The position numbers and the translations under genes were made by a program. Positions 16,783-24,820 of a stretch of 64,000 nt of DNA are shown here, piece after piece (position 1 is the stretch's first letter; the number at the start of each line of letters is the position of its first letter). The stretch is from positions 62,001-126,000 of the forward strand of contig JACKHN010000007.1 of assembly GCA_020638975.1 (NCBI GenBank), read 5' to 3'. The notes below the pieces were generated by a model. The model was not told where the DNA came from. It did no database searches and was given only the letters and a program-made list of their open reading frames with translations. The DNA comes from Planctomycetaceae bacterium (GTDB lineage Bacteria; Planctomycetota; Planctomycetia; Pirellulales; Pirellulaceae).

Positions 16783-18159
16783 TTACACCGGCTCGCGCTT
16801 GATCGTTACAAGTTCAGGGCTGAGGGCGAGTTGATGTTCACCGGGCGTAGGTAAAGCTTGAACGACGTGCAAATCGCTGGAAGTAGAGAGATCGTAAGTC
16901 GCCGTCTCGTCGCTTTCCGGCACTTTCGTCCCGTCCGGCCCCGCGACGATTTGTACGATTGGCTTTCCGTACTCGCTACCCGAACGTCGCAAAACGCGAG
17001 CGACGGTTCCATTGCTAAGGACGACGTAACTTCCAATCGGAAACAGCGACATGATTTGGAGCAATGCTTTGACAACTCCAGGATCGAAGCACCGTTGACT
17101 TGCCTGCGTGATCAAGCACTCCATGGCCGCATACGGCATCAACGCTCCGCGATAAGGACGCGGAGATGTCAACGCGAGATAGGCATCGGCAACGCCCAGG
17201 ATCCGGGCAAACAGATGCGTCTCCCGCATACGCCGACCGCGCGGGTAACCGTTACCATCGGGCCGTTCGTGTACTTGATACGTGACCAACGGCACGATTG
17301 GCGGCAGGTCTTTGACCTTTTCGAGCAACTCCAGAGTGTGGATCGGATGCCGCTTAATCGCAACGAAATCCCCTTCCGAAAGGATGCGTTTGGCGTCGCG
17401 GATCGCTTGGGGGACCTTCACCATTCCCCAGTCATGCAGCAATCCGCAAAGTCCCAGTGTGCGGGTGTTCTGCTCGTCCAACCCCATTTCAATCCCAATC
17501 GCCATCGCCAGGACGGACATCCGCAAGCAGTGATTGGAAAGTCGTGTGTCATCACCAACTTCCAAGACAACACTCAAGACGCAATCTGCGTCAGACATGG
17601 TCGCAGTCAGGTACTGACCGGTTGTGTTGAGCAGCTGCTTGCCGTCGACGGGATTGCCTCGGAGCGCATCCTGCAGACATCCGTCCAACGCCGCGCTAGC
17701 TTTACGATGGGAGCCGATGACGCGTTCGCGTTCCTTGCGGTTGTACCCTCGGCAACCGATCCGATTCATCTGTTCGACGAGAGCGTCACCTGTGTTGGCC
17801 ACGAATAGATTGCCCGATTCGATAATTCGATCGAGCTTGGCAGTCAGTTCGGGATCGAATCTGACCTCTGGGATTTTATCGGAGTCGGAATGTTCGGTCA
17901 GCGTCGCCGCCCGCACGTCGTCATCGTGCATCCGAACTTGAGTGATATCGCGAGCCCGTAGAAGCTCTTTGAATTTGGTCGTGATCACCGATCCCTCCGC
18001 CAGTAACAGTAAGCCGTTGGCGTCGAAGATGGGATACTTGATGGGGCGATTGGTGATCAAGCTGTGAACGGAGATTTGTTCCGTACACGATGGATGTGAA
18101 CTTGCGATGACGCCAGCAGGCGAACTCGTTAGGCGATCTGCATCAGTAACGGCGGGCAT
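16783..18159 (-). CDS. HD-GYP domain protein (variant)
   Basis: The 458-residue protein has an N-terminal region of about 190 residues of unknown type, an HD-GYP domain at about 200-360 and a C-terminal beta-rich tail with FPIGSYVVLSNGTVARVLRR, typical of planctomycete and gammaproteobacterial HD-GYP proteins. The HD motif reads LLHDWGM, so the Lys of HDxGK is Met; the GYP motif reads VHERPDGNGYPRG, so the first His of HHE is Val. Canonical members hydrolyse c-di-GMP; with these changes activity may be altered. There is no membrane segment. It may be co-transcribed with the LuxR-type regulator downstream. Confidence 0.82.
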   Translation of the reverse strand: MPAVTDADRLTSSPAGVIASSHPSCTEQISVHSLITNRPIKYPIFDANGLLLLAEGSVITTKFKELLRARDITQVRMHDDDVRAATLTEHSDSDKIPEVRFDPELTAKLDRIIESGNLFVANTGDALVEQMNRIGCRGYNRKERERVIGSHRKASAALDGCLQDALRGNPVDGKQLLNTTGQYLTATMSDADCVLSVVLEVGDDTRLSNHCLRMSVLAMAIGIEMGLDEQNTRTLGLCGLLHDWGMVKVPQAIRDAKRILSEGDFVAIKRHPIHTLELLEKVKDLPPIVPLVTYQVHERPDGNGYPRGRRMRETHLFARILGVADAYLALTSPRPYRGALMPYAAMECLITQASQRCFDPGVVKALLQIMSLFPIGSYVVLSNGTVARVLRRSGSEYGKPIVQIVAGPDGTKVPESDETATYDLSTSSDLHVVQALPTPGEHQLALSPELVTIKREPV

Positions 18160-18511
18160 GTCAATTTCACGCGATCTAGGTTGTTTTCTGTCCCATCCTG
18201 TCGCTCCCCTTAGAGCCTGGAATACGACCTCTACAAATATAGGTCAAACGGGGGCCCGAGGAAGAAACTCCGTACCGGATCGCCCGAACCGCAACCAGAT
18301 GTGGCGAACCGCAACCTGCAAACGAAAACGGAAGTCCCAAGACGGTCGCCGCGATCTGTCGCGCCCTCACATGATCCAGGTTGAGGGCGGGTAGTGGTAC
18401 ACTTTGCCGTACCACTTTGCCGTAAGTCGGGCACTCCTGCCCGACAAAAGACGGCCAAGAGTGGCCGTCCTACTTTCCGGAATTTCAAACTGTACCACCA
18501 CCTGAGAGCGA
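18160..18511. other. 352-base intergenic region containing repeat copy A1
   Basis: Most of the left part (18160-18390) is the upstream region of the HD-GYP gene, with no clear promoter. The right part is repeat A1, which ends 10 bases from the stop of the acetyltransferase gene. Confidence 0.4.
18391..18501 (+). repeat. Intergenic repeat family A, copy 1
   Basis: The element runs from GTAGTGGTAC to GTACCACCAC, an inverted terminal pair, and encloses two hairpins: GTCGGGCA/TGCCCGAC at about 18427-18445 and GACGGCCA/TGGCCGTC at about 18450-18469. Compared with the other copies it carries a short internal duplication near its left end, where CACTTTGCCGTA occurs twice (18399-18423). Other copies lie at 21773, 26277 and 31291. 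It has no coding capacity. Confidence 0.9.
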
Positions 18512-19003
18512 CTATTCATTCGGTTTCGAGTCCAGTGCCATACAGTAGTGAATCTGCCGGGCTACCTCGCGAAAGCCGAGCGACGGATAAAGGCCCTGTC
18601 CTACTTCGTTTTGGTCGAGCGTCTCGATTTTGGCGTGCGTGAGTCCTGCTTCGCGGAAGTTGTTCAACGCAAATTCGATCAGCTTTCGCCCGATGCCACG
18701 GCCTCGCTGGCGAGAATCGACGGCAAGATTTGGAATCAATCCCATCCCCGCTGCGTGATCACGATAGGTCGTGATGTAGCCCACGACTTCTCTACCCAAT
18801 TCGGCGACGAACACGCCTTCGGCATCGCGGTCAACATCGAAGTCGATATGCCGCATCTTACGCCAACGCCAGTCGCGGTTGTTGATCGGGCCAAACTGAT
18901 CTTCGATATTTCGATCAATCGAAACGCCATCAAAGCCTTCGACTGTCAGTTGTTTGATCGTGTCAAGATCCGTTGGCTTGTAACGCCGAATGTGTAGGTC
19001 CAC
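18512..19003 (-). CDS. GNAT family N-acetyltransferase
   Basis: The protein of 163 residues has GNAT motifs: VGYITTYRDH, then LIPNLAVDSRQRGRGIGRKL with the acetyl-CoA pyrophosphate-binding loop (RQRGRGIG), then LDQNEVGQGLYPSLGFREV. I start at GTG 19003 because GAGG precedes it at good spacing and VDLHIRRYKPTD is the normal family opening; an ATG at 19033 gives ten extra residues. It acetylates an amine on a small molecule or protein that cannot be specified. It is alone between the DUF2293 gene upstream and repeat A1 downstream. Confidence 0.85.
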   Translation of the reverse strand: MDLHIRRYKPTDLDTIKQLTVEGFDGVSIDRNIEDQFGPINNRDWRWRKMRHIDFDVDRDAEGVFVAELGREVVGYITTYRDHAAGMGLIPNLAVDSRQRGRGIGRKLIEFALNNFREAGLTHAKIETLDQNEVGQGLYPSLGFREVARQIHYCMALDSKPNE

Positions 19004-19057
19004 TTGAGCTTCCTCGCATGTAAGTCGTGCCAAGTGTAGATCATTGTGTCGCCCGAG

Positions 19058-19735
19058 TCACTCGCCAAGCGCTTTGGTCAAGACGCACGCTCCTGCTGCC
19101 ACAGGTTGTCCGCGTCGATATGCCTCGAGCATCAACCGCGACTGTTCGGCCAGCAAACGTCTGACCTCTCGTCGCTTGCCTTTAACCCGCGGAATCCGCA
19201 TGTTGTCATAAGTCGTTGTCTGATGTCGCATCCACGCGATGACCGCCGATTCCGCACGCTGTTCAATCGGAATTCGTTCGGTTCTGCCTACCGTTCCACT
19301 GCCGACGGGAGTTGCATGTTCAGCGACTGCGGTCGCCATTCGCTGGGCAATCTCGGCGTAACTTGCATCGAACGCAAGGAAGGCCAACACCGCTTGCTTG
19401 AAGGACGACACGTACTCGTCTTGCTTCGCCTCGCGACGTTTGACTTCTGCTACTCTCCGTTTGGCGTAAGCCACCGTGGAACGCTCGGCCTCTAAATCGG
19501 TACGAATCGAGGAGATGGTTTCACCCGGTGCCCACACGCCTTGCGAGAACGTCTTGCGGCCTCGCTTTTCCTGCACCGTCCAGGTCGCGCCGGCGGCTTT
19601 CACGCGGCGAGTTAAAGCAGCGTCGCCGGGTGGCAGTAATTCCCATCCTGTTGGAACGGTAAGTGTCTCCCCGTCCGCCGAGCGAACGGTACGTGGCTGA
19701 ATTCCAGGCGTAACAATCCGTTGTTCTGTAGGCAT
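19058..19735 (-). CDS. DUF2293 domain protein
   Basis: The 225-residue protein starts at an ATG with GAGAGAG upstream. The N-terminal half has TVPTGWELLPPGDAALTRRV, a short globular pattern, then a basic helix. The C-terminal half has the DUF2293 pattern: TERIPIEQRAESAVIAWMRH near residue 150, then TTYDNMRIPRVKGKRREVRR. Function is unknown for the family; the basic C-terminus suggests nucleic-acid contact. It lies 74 bases downstream of csrA on the same strand. Confidence 0.75.
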   Translation of the reverse strand: MPTEQRIVTPGIQPRTVRSADGETLTVPTGWELLPPGDAALTRRVKAAGATWTVQEKRGRKTFSQGVWAPGETISSIRTDLEAERSTVAYAKRRVAEVKRREAKQDEYVSSFKQAVLAFLAFDASYAEIAQRMATAVAEHATPVGSGTVGRTERIPIEQRAESAVIAWMRHQTTTYDNMRIPRVKGKRREVRRLLAEQSRLMLEAYRRGQPVAAGACVLTKALGE

Positions 19736-19809
19736 CGCTCTCTCGTCACCGCGAAACGTCCAATTAACGCGACATTGTAGCGAATGTACTGAAATTCGTC
19801 TGGCGGGCG

Positions 19810-20019
19810 CTACACTTGGTCGGCAGCGTCGTTCGCCGCAGCGGAGGTCGTTTCAGCCTGCTTCTGGAGAGCTAAATAGACTTCGTGCCGATGAACGGGC
19901 ACATGAGCAGGAGCTTCGATTCCGATCCGGACCTTGTCCGCGCGGACATCGACGATCGTGATGACGATGCCATCGCCAATCACAATTTGTTCGTTCTTTT
20001 TTCGAGATAGAACTAACAT
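19810..20019 (-). CDS. csrA: Carbon storage regulator CsrA
   Basis: The 69-residue protein has the canonical CsrA beginning MLVLSRKKNEQIVIGD, the central DKVRIGIEAP and the RNA-contact segment VPVHRHEVY. CsrA dimers bind GGA motifs in mRNA leaders and change translation or stability; in many bacteria they control motility, biofilm and carbon storage. The C-terminal 15 residues (AETTSAAANDAADQV) are an unstructured extension. The window also holds glycan, HD-GYP and secretion genes, which are typical CsrA target classes, but no target is shown here. Confidence 0.95.
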   Translation of the reverse strand: MLVLSRKKNEQIVIGDGIVITIVDVRADKVRIGIEAPAHVPVHRHEVYLALQKQAETTSAAANDAADQV

Positions 20020-20346
20020 CGGTGGATCACCCCTGACCTGAAACAGTCCATTCTACGCAATTGGGCGCACCGAACTTGGTTCAGTTCTTCGATATGTCGT
20101 CGGTCGATACGTTGCACACCTTGCCGAGTATTTCCTTCAAACGACGTAGCCGTAACACTTTGCGACTTCGCCGGCGCGATGGGGAGAGCCGATATTTCAG
20201 CTTCGAATTGGTTTCGGCGCCGCGCAGAACGCTACAGGACAGTCTGGAGAGATTGGCGTTCGATGAGCCGTTCGACGAGCTTCGCCGAGAGCGATACCTT
20301 GTCCTGTCAGTCCGTTTCCCGCCCCTAGATCCGACGCGAGGTGGTC
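20020..20346. other. 327-base region between csrA and the decayed gene
   Basis: It holds the csrA upstream region on the left and a ribosome-binding site (GAGG) at the right edge for the decayed gene at 20347. A 110-codon open frame from 20061 has an Arg-rich, unconvincing translation and I do not accept it. Confidence 0.3.
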
Positions 20347-20714
20347 ATGTTTCGTCGAGCGTTGGTCCTCCTTTCGATGTTACTTGTCGCTAGCGTCACT
20401 GTCGGGACAGAACCGCTGCCCGACAAACTCGTCGTTCTGACCTTCGATGACTCGGCGAAGTCACACTTCACGATCGTGCGTGTCGCAACGCCGAGGGCAA
20501 CCGCTGGATCATCGCCGCGTGGGGAGCTTGTCAGCGCCCTTGGGGAAATCAACATTGTCCCTGCATGCAGTCGCGCCACCAGTTTCTTTCCCGATTACCC
20601 GCCCGGCGAGCAAAGCGGCTGCGCGGCTGGCTCTGGTTCTAGGAGGGAACGGATATCGAGCTCGAGCTGAAACGCATCGAGCAACTCAACTGGCAATCGC
20701 TATCAATCGATTGA
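20347..20714 (+). pseudogene. Chimeric gene remnant: deacetylase N-terminus joined to the C-terminus of another protein
   Basis: From ATG 20347, after a good GAGG site, the reading frame gives a signal peptide (FRRALVLLSMLLVASVTVG) and then LPDKLVVLTFDDSAKSHF, the start of an exported NodB polysaccharide deacetylase. The match stops at TIVR, near 20480. From 20481 another frame gives RNAEGNRWIIAAWGACQRPW, which I take for the tail of a different protein. That tail needs a frame change around 20580 to read FPDYPPGE, another to reach RLRGWLWF, and is broken by an in-frame TAG at 20640-20642 before EGTDIELELKRIEQLNW and a final TGA at 20712-20714. The sequence is best read as two gene fragments joined by deletion and then decaying. 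Confidence 0.75.
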
Positions 20715-21587
20715 ATTGGGGTCGAACAGCAGCGGAAAAAATTGCCCTTCCATTTTCTGGCCATTCCCAATGACTGGCACACCCGCGAGCAACGTGTCAG
20801 CGGTCGCCGAGCAGACGCCGTCGCGAAACACATTAATGACCGTCGCCCGACGCGGTTGGTCGGTGCGGTTTGCAAAAGAGCCGTGGATCATCAACGGATG
20901 ATGAAAAGTGCATTCGCCTTTCTTAAGCTCCACGGCAACAGGCTCGTTAAAGATCCGCCACTGTTCCGGCGAGAGGACTTCTTGGATTGCGTCCATGTTG
21001 CCCGCCAAACCCGTGATGGGCAACAAGTCCCAACGGTGGCTGCCAGGAACGTAGTGGACGCAGCCATTCTCGCGAGTGCTGTCGTCCAAGCCGATCCAGC
21101 ACGTCAGATGGGCCATTGGTTTCGTGCGTGTCCAATACGAGTAGTCTTGATGCCAAGCAACGACTCCGCCGTGCTTCGCGGGCTTACAAAACAACTGGTC
21201 ATGCCAGAATCGTACCGCACCATTCAGCAGTTGACTCGCCGCGACCGTAAACGCCGGATGCCATAGCACGTCGTGAAAGCCCGGTCGCAACCGCCACGCA
21301 CCCAGGGCGTGAAACAGAACTGCGTTGGGGTCAGCCGACTCGTTAGTGTGATACTCGTACCATAGTTCGCTGCCTTCGTGGGTCGGATCAAAGAACTCGG
21401 CCAACTCGGATCGTAACGTTTCCACCTGCGACTCAGTCAGGATGCGTATCCCAGGCAGATATCCGTTCTCGTGATAAAAACCAATTTGGTCGTCGGTCAG
21501 GCGAAACTGTTCCCACTCGTCGCGAGTCGTCGGAAGGTTGAAGAGGTCGCTGATGATCTTATGTTGCGTGGAATAATCGGGTTTCAT
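20703..21587 (-). CDS. Phytanoyl-CoA dioxygenase (PhyH) family protein
   Basis: The 294-residue protein has the PhyH jelly-roll with Fe(II) ligands WHQDYSYW (His146, Asp148) and the distal HHPLMIHGS, with an Arg-bearing NRTDQPRRA after it for 2-oxoglutarate. HYVPGSHRWD is a family signature. These enzymes hydroxylate small molecules using oxygen and 2-oxoglutarate. I start at ATG 21587, where KPDYSTQHK begins a sensible protein; a longer version to 21689 is less likely. Its 3' end overlaps the decayed gene on the other strand. The substrate is unknown. Confidence 0.85.
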   Translation of the reverse strand: MKPDYSTQHKIISDLFNLPTTRDEWEQFRLTDDQIGFYHENGYLPGIRILTESQVETLRSELAEFFDPTHEGSELWYEYHTNESADPNAVLFHALGAWRLRPGFHDVLWHPAFTVAASQLLNGAVRFWHDQLFCKPAKHGGVVAWHQDYSYWTRTKPMAHLTCWIGLDDSTRENGCVHYVPGSHRWDLLPITGLAGNMDAIQEVLSPEQWRIFNEPVAVELKKGECTFHHPLMIHGSFANRTDQPRRATVINVFRDGVCSATADTLLAGVPVIGNGQKMEGQFFPLLFDPNSID

Positions 21588-22196
21588 AATCTTCTGTGGG
21601 GCTGATGAAGTGCCTAACCGACGGACTAGATGCTCCAAACAAACAAACTGACATTGTCGCGACGCCGTGCCGCAAATCAACCGTACCACTCAAGGACGGC
21701 GTCCCTCCCGATTAACTTGCTACGTTCAAACCAGTGACAAGATTCAACGACAAAGGTCACGTACTTTTTGGGGTAGTGGTACACTTTGCCGTAAGTCGGG
21801 CACTCCTGTCCGACCAAAGACGGCCAAGAGTGGCCGTCCTACTTTCCAAAATTTCAAACTGTACCACAATCTAATTTTGCCTTCTGCAAACTTTCGTTGC
21901 TTGAGACAATTGCCAGCACATAAGGCGGTACTTGCTGATCCACGCACTAAGCTCTTACCGAAGTTGGCCTGCTAGATTCGGGGCGACGAATTGGTGAAGA
22001 CGTAAGGCAATGCGTGTTTGCTGCGTCTTCCCAAGGGCGCTTCAGCCAATGATCGGAAGGATTTCCTAGCATTGGACAGGAGAGTTGCCGTAGCCGACCG
22101 GTATCGTCCTTCGATAACTCACTGACCAGTAGAGATTGAACGGTGCCATGGGTAAACTTTGATCACAGGCCTTACATCCCACCGCAGGAGAACCCC
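21588..22196. other. 609-base divergent intergenic region with repeat copy A2
   Basis: It separates the PhyH gene from the PQQ-propeller gene and contains repeat A2 at 21773-21868. The flanks, 21588-21772 and 21869-22196, show no supported gene. The right end has the AGGAG site of the next gene at 22186-22190. Confidence 0.4.
21773..21868 (+). repeat. Intergenic repeat family A, copy 2
   Basis: This copy has the same layout as A1: GTAGTGGTAC, TTGCCGTAAGTCGGGCACTC, the GACGGCCA/TGGCCGTC hairpin, TTTCAAACTGTACCAC. The first hairpin has one change (TGTCCGAC for TGCCCGAC). It lies in the divergent region and is not close to a gene end. Confidence 0.9.
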
Positions 22197-23450
22197 ATGC
22201 CTCGCCTCGCCTCCGTCTATACCTTCGTGCTAACGTTTGCGTGTCTGTCTCAGCTAGTCGCTGCCGAGTGGACACAGTTTCGTGGTCCCGACGGCAACGG
22301 GCATGCGGTGGCACCCGGTCTTCCACTTGAGTGGAGCGATTCGCTGAATGTGGCGTGGAAACAATCCGTTCCTGGTGAAGGCTGGTCGTCGCCGGTTGTT
22401 TCGGCGGGAGTGATCTATCTCACGGCTGCAGTGCCTGTCGAAGGTAAGGACGGCGATTTTTCACTCCGGCTATTGTCGTTTTCGACGAAGACCGGCGAGC
22501 CTGTCGGCAGCGTCGAAATATTTCGCGAAGACGCGGCGAACTCACCCAAGATTCACACAAAGAACAGCCACGCTAGTCCCACCGCGATCGTCGAGGGCGA
22601 CAAGATCTATGTCCATTTTGGTCATCAAGGAACCGCTTGCGTTAGCCGCGAAGGCAAAGTGCTGTGGAAGACGCAAGAGCTGGCCTACGCACCAGTTCAT
22701 GGAAACGGTGGCACACCGATCATTGTCGACGACTTGCTAATCTTCAGCTGTGACGGAAAGGATGATCCTTTCGTCGTCGGACTGGACAAGGCGACGGGTA
22801 AAGTGCGTTGGAAGACGCCACGCAAGTCCGAAGTCTCCCGGAAATTCTCCTTTACAACGCCTACCCTCATCAATGTCGAGGGCGAGCGGCAGCTGATCAG
22901 TCCGGGGAGCGGAGAAGTCTCGGCGCTCGATCCGTTAACGGGAGAAGAGTTGTGGCGAGTGGATTACGGCGAGGGCTATTCCGTGATTCCAAAACCCGTC
23001 TTCGCGAACGGCTTGGTTTTCGTTTGCACAGGCTACAATCGTCCCAATCTTTTGGCGATTCGACCGGACGGGCGCGGCGATGTCACGGAAACGCATGTCG
23101 TCTGGCAAACCGATCGCCAAGCTCCGCATACACCTTCGCTTCTCGTCGTCGGTGACGAACTCTACATGGTCGCGGACAAGGGTGTCGCCAGCTGCCTCGA
23201 CACGCAAACGGGGAAGGTACACTGGGAAGAGCGGCTGGGCGGGAACTATTCGGCGTCGCCGCTGTTCGTCGACGGACACATCTACTTTCAGAGTGAACAA
23301 GGTGATACCACGGTAATTGCTCCTGGACGCGAGTATCAGAAACTCGCAACCAGCCAACTCGGCGAGCAAACGTTGGCATCGTACGGCGTCGTCGACAATG
23401 CTCTCCTCGTCCGATCCGAAAAGCACTTGTACCGAATCGAAGCGAAGTAG
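22197..23450 (+). CDS. Exported PQQ-like beta-propeller protein
   Basis: The 417-residue protein starts at ATG 22197 after AGGAG. It has a signal peptide (VYTFVLTFACLSQLVAAEW, cleavage near residue 21) followed by WTQFRGPDGNGHA and repeated propeller blades with GEGWSSPVVSAGVIYLTAAV, DKATGKVRWKT, LTGEELWRVDYG and TQTGKVHWEERLGG. The W and aspartate-bearing blade ends match the pyrrolo-quinoline-quinone-like repeat. Planctomycetes have many such periplasmic or surface proteins of unsettled function. The PQQ ligands of true dehydrogenases cannot be confirmed, so enzyme activity is not claimed. Confidence 0.85.
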   Translation: MPRLASVYTFVLTFACLSQLVAAEWTQFRGPDGNGHAVAPGLPLEWSDSLNVAWKQSVPGEGWSSPVVSAGVIYLTAAVPVEGKDGDFSLRLLSFSTKTGEPVGSVEIFREDAANSPKIHTKNSHASPTAIVEGDKIYVHFGHQGTACVSREGKVLWKTQELAYAPVHGNGGTPIIVDDLLIFSCDGKDDPFVVGLDKATGKVRWKTPRKSEVSRKFSFTTPTLINVEGERQLISPGSGEVSALDPLTGEELWRVDYGEGYSVIPKPVFANGLVFVCTGYNRPNLLAIRPDGRGDVTETHVVWQTDRQAPHTPSLLVVGDELYMVADKGVASCLDTQTGKVHWEERLGGNYSASPLFVDGHIYFQSEQGDTTVIAPGREYQKLATSQLGEQTLASYGVVDNALLVRSEKHLYRIEAK

Positions 23451-23468
23451 GCTGCAGAGAAACGAGGT

Positions 23469-24503
23469 CTAGTCGACCAGAACGAGCGGTCGCTGTGCGG
23501 CAACTTCACGGAAGACACGTTTTAGTTCATTTTCCTGCTGCGACACACTACCCGCGATATGGTAGTGAACGCCTTGAGTCGTGTTGGCGATCTGCCGCAT
23601 GATGTTTTGGTCTGAGTCAGCGCTAAAGCTGATCGCGACAATCGGAATCCCAGCTGCTGCGGCAGCGGCAGCTTCATCGCGAACATACTGAAAGGGATTG
23701 CGGTTGGTGGGGCGATTGGCCATTCCGTCGGTCATGACGACCATCAACTTCTTCGTGCCGAGCCGTGCGTTGTCCGTCAGCTCGATCCGCCCCTTCTCCA
23801 TGCCCTCGCCCATATTGGTCCAACCATCAGCGGAACGGCTTCGCACGTCTCGCAATAGTTGAGGCAGATCGAAGGTCAAACCTGTCGCGAGATGCCCTTC
23901 AGTCGAATAGACGGAGAAGCCGACTCGGTCATTCGATTGTGATTGCTGCAGGACGGAGATGAACGCTGCCACGGCATCTTTCAACGCCCCGATCTTGTTG
24001 TAGTCTCGCATCGAGCCGGAGTAGTCGAGTACGAGCATGATGTCACGCGGTTGAAACGTCGCGATGGCAGACGCTCGCATGTCAAAGCCGTGTTGATTGA
24101 ACACCTTGCCAAAGAACAATGGTGCGTTGGTGCGGTCCGCAATCACTTCGACGGCATTGAGAGGTGTCTGATCTTTCCTAAAGCTCCGTTGCCCGCGATC
24201 CCAATGGCCGACCGAAACATTCGTTACGATATCGGCATCAGCCACGCCTGGCCGGGTATTGGCGTTCGACATCACATAAGTCCGCGCCGCAACCTCTGCG
24301 GCCTGCGGCCCTTTACTTAACTCGCCAGCTCCCGCCAACGCACCCGCGTCCGCGGCGGCCTGCATGTCGGCTCGTACACCGGACATGAATCCGACATCCA
24401 TCGAAAGTGCGAGCATCCCCACCATGACAACCATGGCGAGTGCAGCCAAAACCGCGATGGCACCTCTGCGGCGAAGGCGTCTGTTTCTTGGCGCGAGCTT
24501 CAT
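23469..24503 (-). CDS. TadG-like protein with VWA domain
   Basis: The 344-residue protein starts at ATG 24503 behind GGGAG. After a basic segment (RNRRLRRRGAIAVLAAL) comes one membrane helix at about residues 14-36, then the TadG/TadE-type QAAADAGALAGAGEL. A von Willebrand factor A domain follows, from about residue 155 to the end, with the MIDAS motif DYSGSM, a Thr in GWTNMGEGM and MTDGMANR. TadG-type proteins belong to Flp/Tad pilus assembly, but no other Tad gene lies nearby. It is anchored in the inner membrane with the VWA domain outside. It converges with the PQQ gene and diverges from the DUF1501 gene. Confidence 0.82.
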   Translation of the reverse strand: MKLAPRNRRLRRRGAIAVLAALAMVVMVGMLALSMDVGFMSGVRADMQAAADAGALAGAGELSKGPQAAEVAARTYVMSNANTRPGVADADIVTNVSVGHWDRGQRSFRKDQTPLNAVEVIADRTNAPLFFGKVFNQHGFDMRASAIATFQPRDIMLVLDYSGSMRDYNKIGALKDAVAAFISVLQQSQSNDRVGFSVYSTEGHLATGLTFDLPQLLRDVRSRSADGWTNMGEGMEKGRIELTDNARLGTKKLMVVMTDGMANRPTNRNPFQYVRDEAAAAAAAGIPIVAISFSADSDQNIMRQIANTTQGVHYHIAGSVSQQENELKRVFREVAAQRPLVLVD

Positions 24504-24820
24504 GGTGAACTCCCAGAGCGGAAACAACAAACGGGCAACAGCACAGAACGCTTATGCATGTTCGATGCCAGAGCGTTCGCCCGAGGCAGACAATAGGCAG
24601 AAGTGGCTTGTAATGAGAAGACTTACGGCGAGGCGTACGACGGTCGCCTACGTGTGGCGGTGTTGCCAAAAGTAAACGACCTGAGTCGGTCTCCCTAGAG
24701 AGCGTTGCTGCGAAGCATCGGGCAAATCGCGTGCCGGTAGCGCGAAGATCTTCCTCGACAGCTATCTGCGAGGCTGCTCAAATGAACACAGTAAATAGTT
24801 TTCAGAGGAACCTAAATCAA
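24504..24820. other. 317-base divergent intergenic region
   Basis: This lies between the TadG-like gene and the DUF1501 gene and must carry both promoters. I see no coding sequence, repeat or clear promoter. An alternative ATG for the DUF1501 gene lies at 24782. Confidence 0.3.

Noticed and set aside
16858..17808. 316-codon plus-strand open frame opposite the HD-GYP gene
   Set aside because: The opposite strand encodes a clear HD-GYP domain; this frame has no domain or start signal.
20061..20393. Plus-strand open frame of 110 codons beside csrA
   Set aside because: The translation is Arg-rich without a recognisable fold, has no ribosome-binding site and runs into the better-supported frame starting at 20347.
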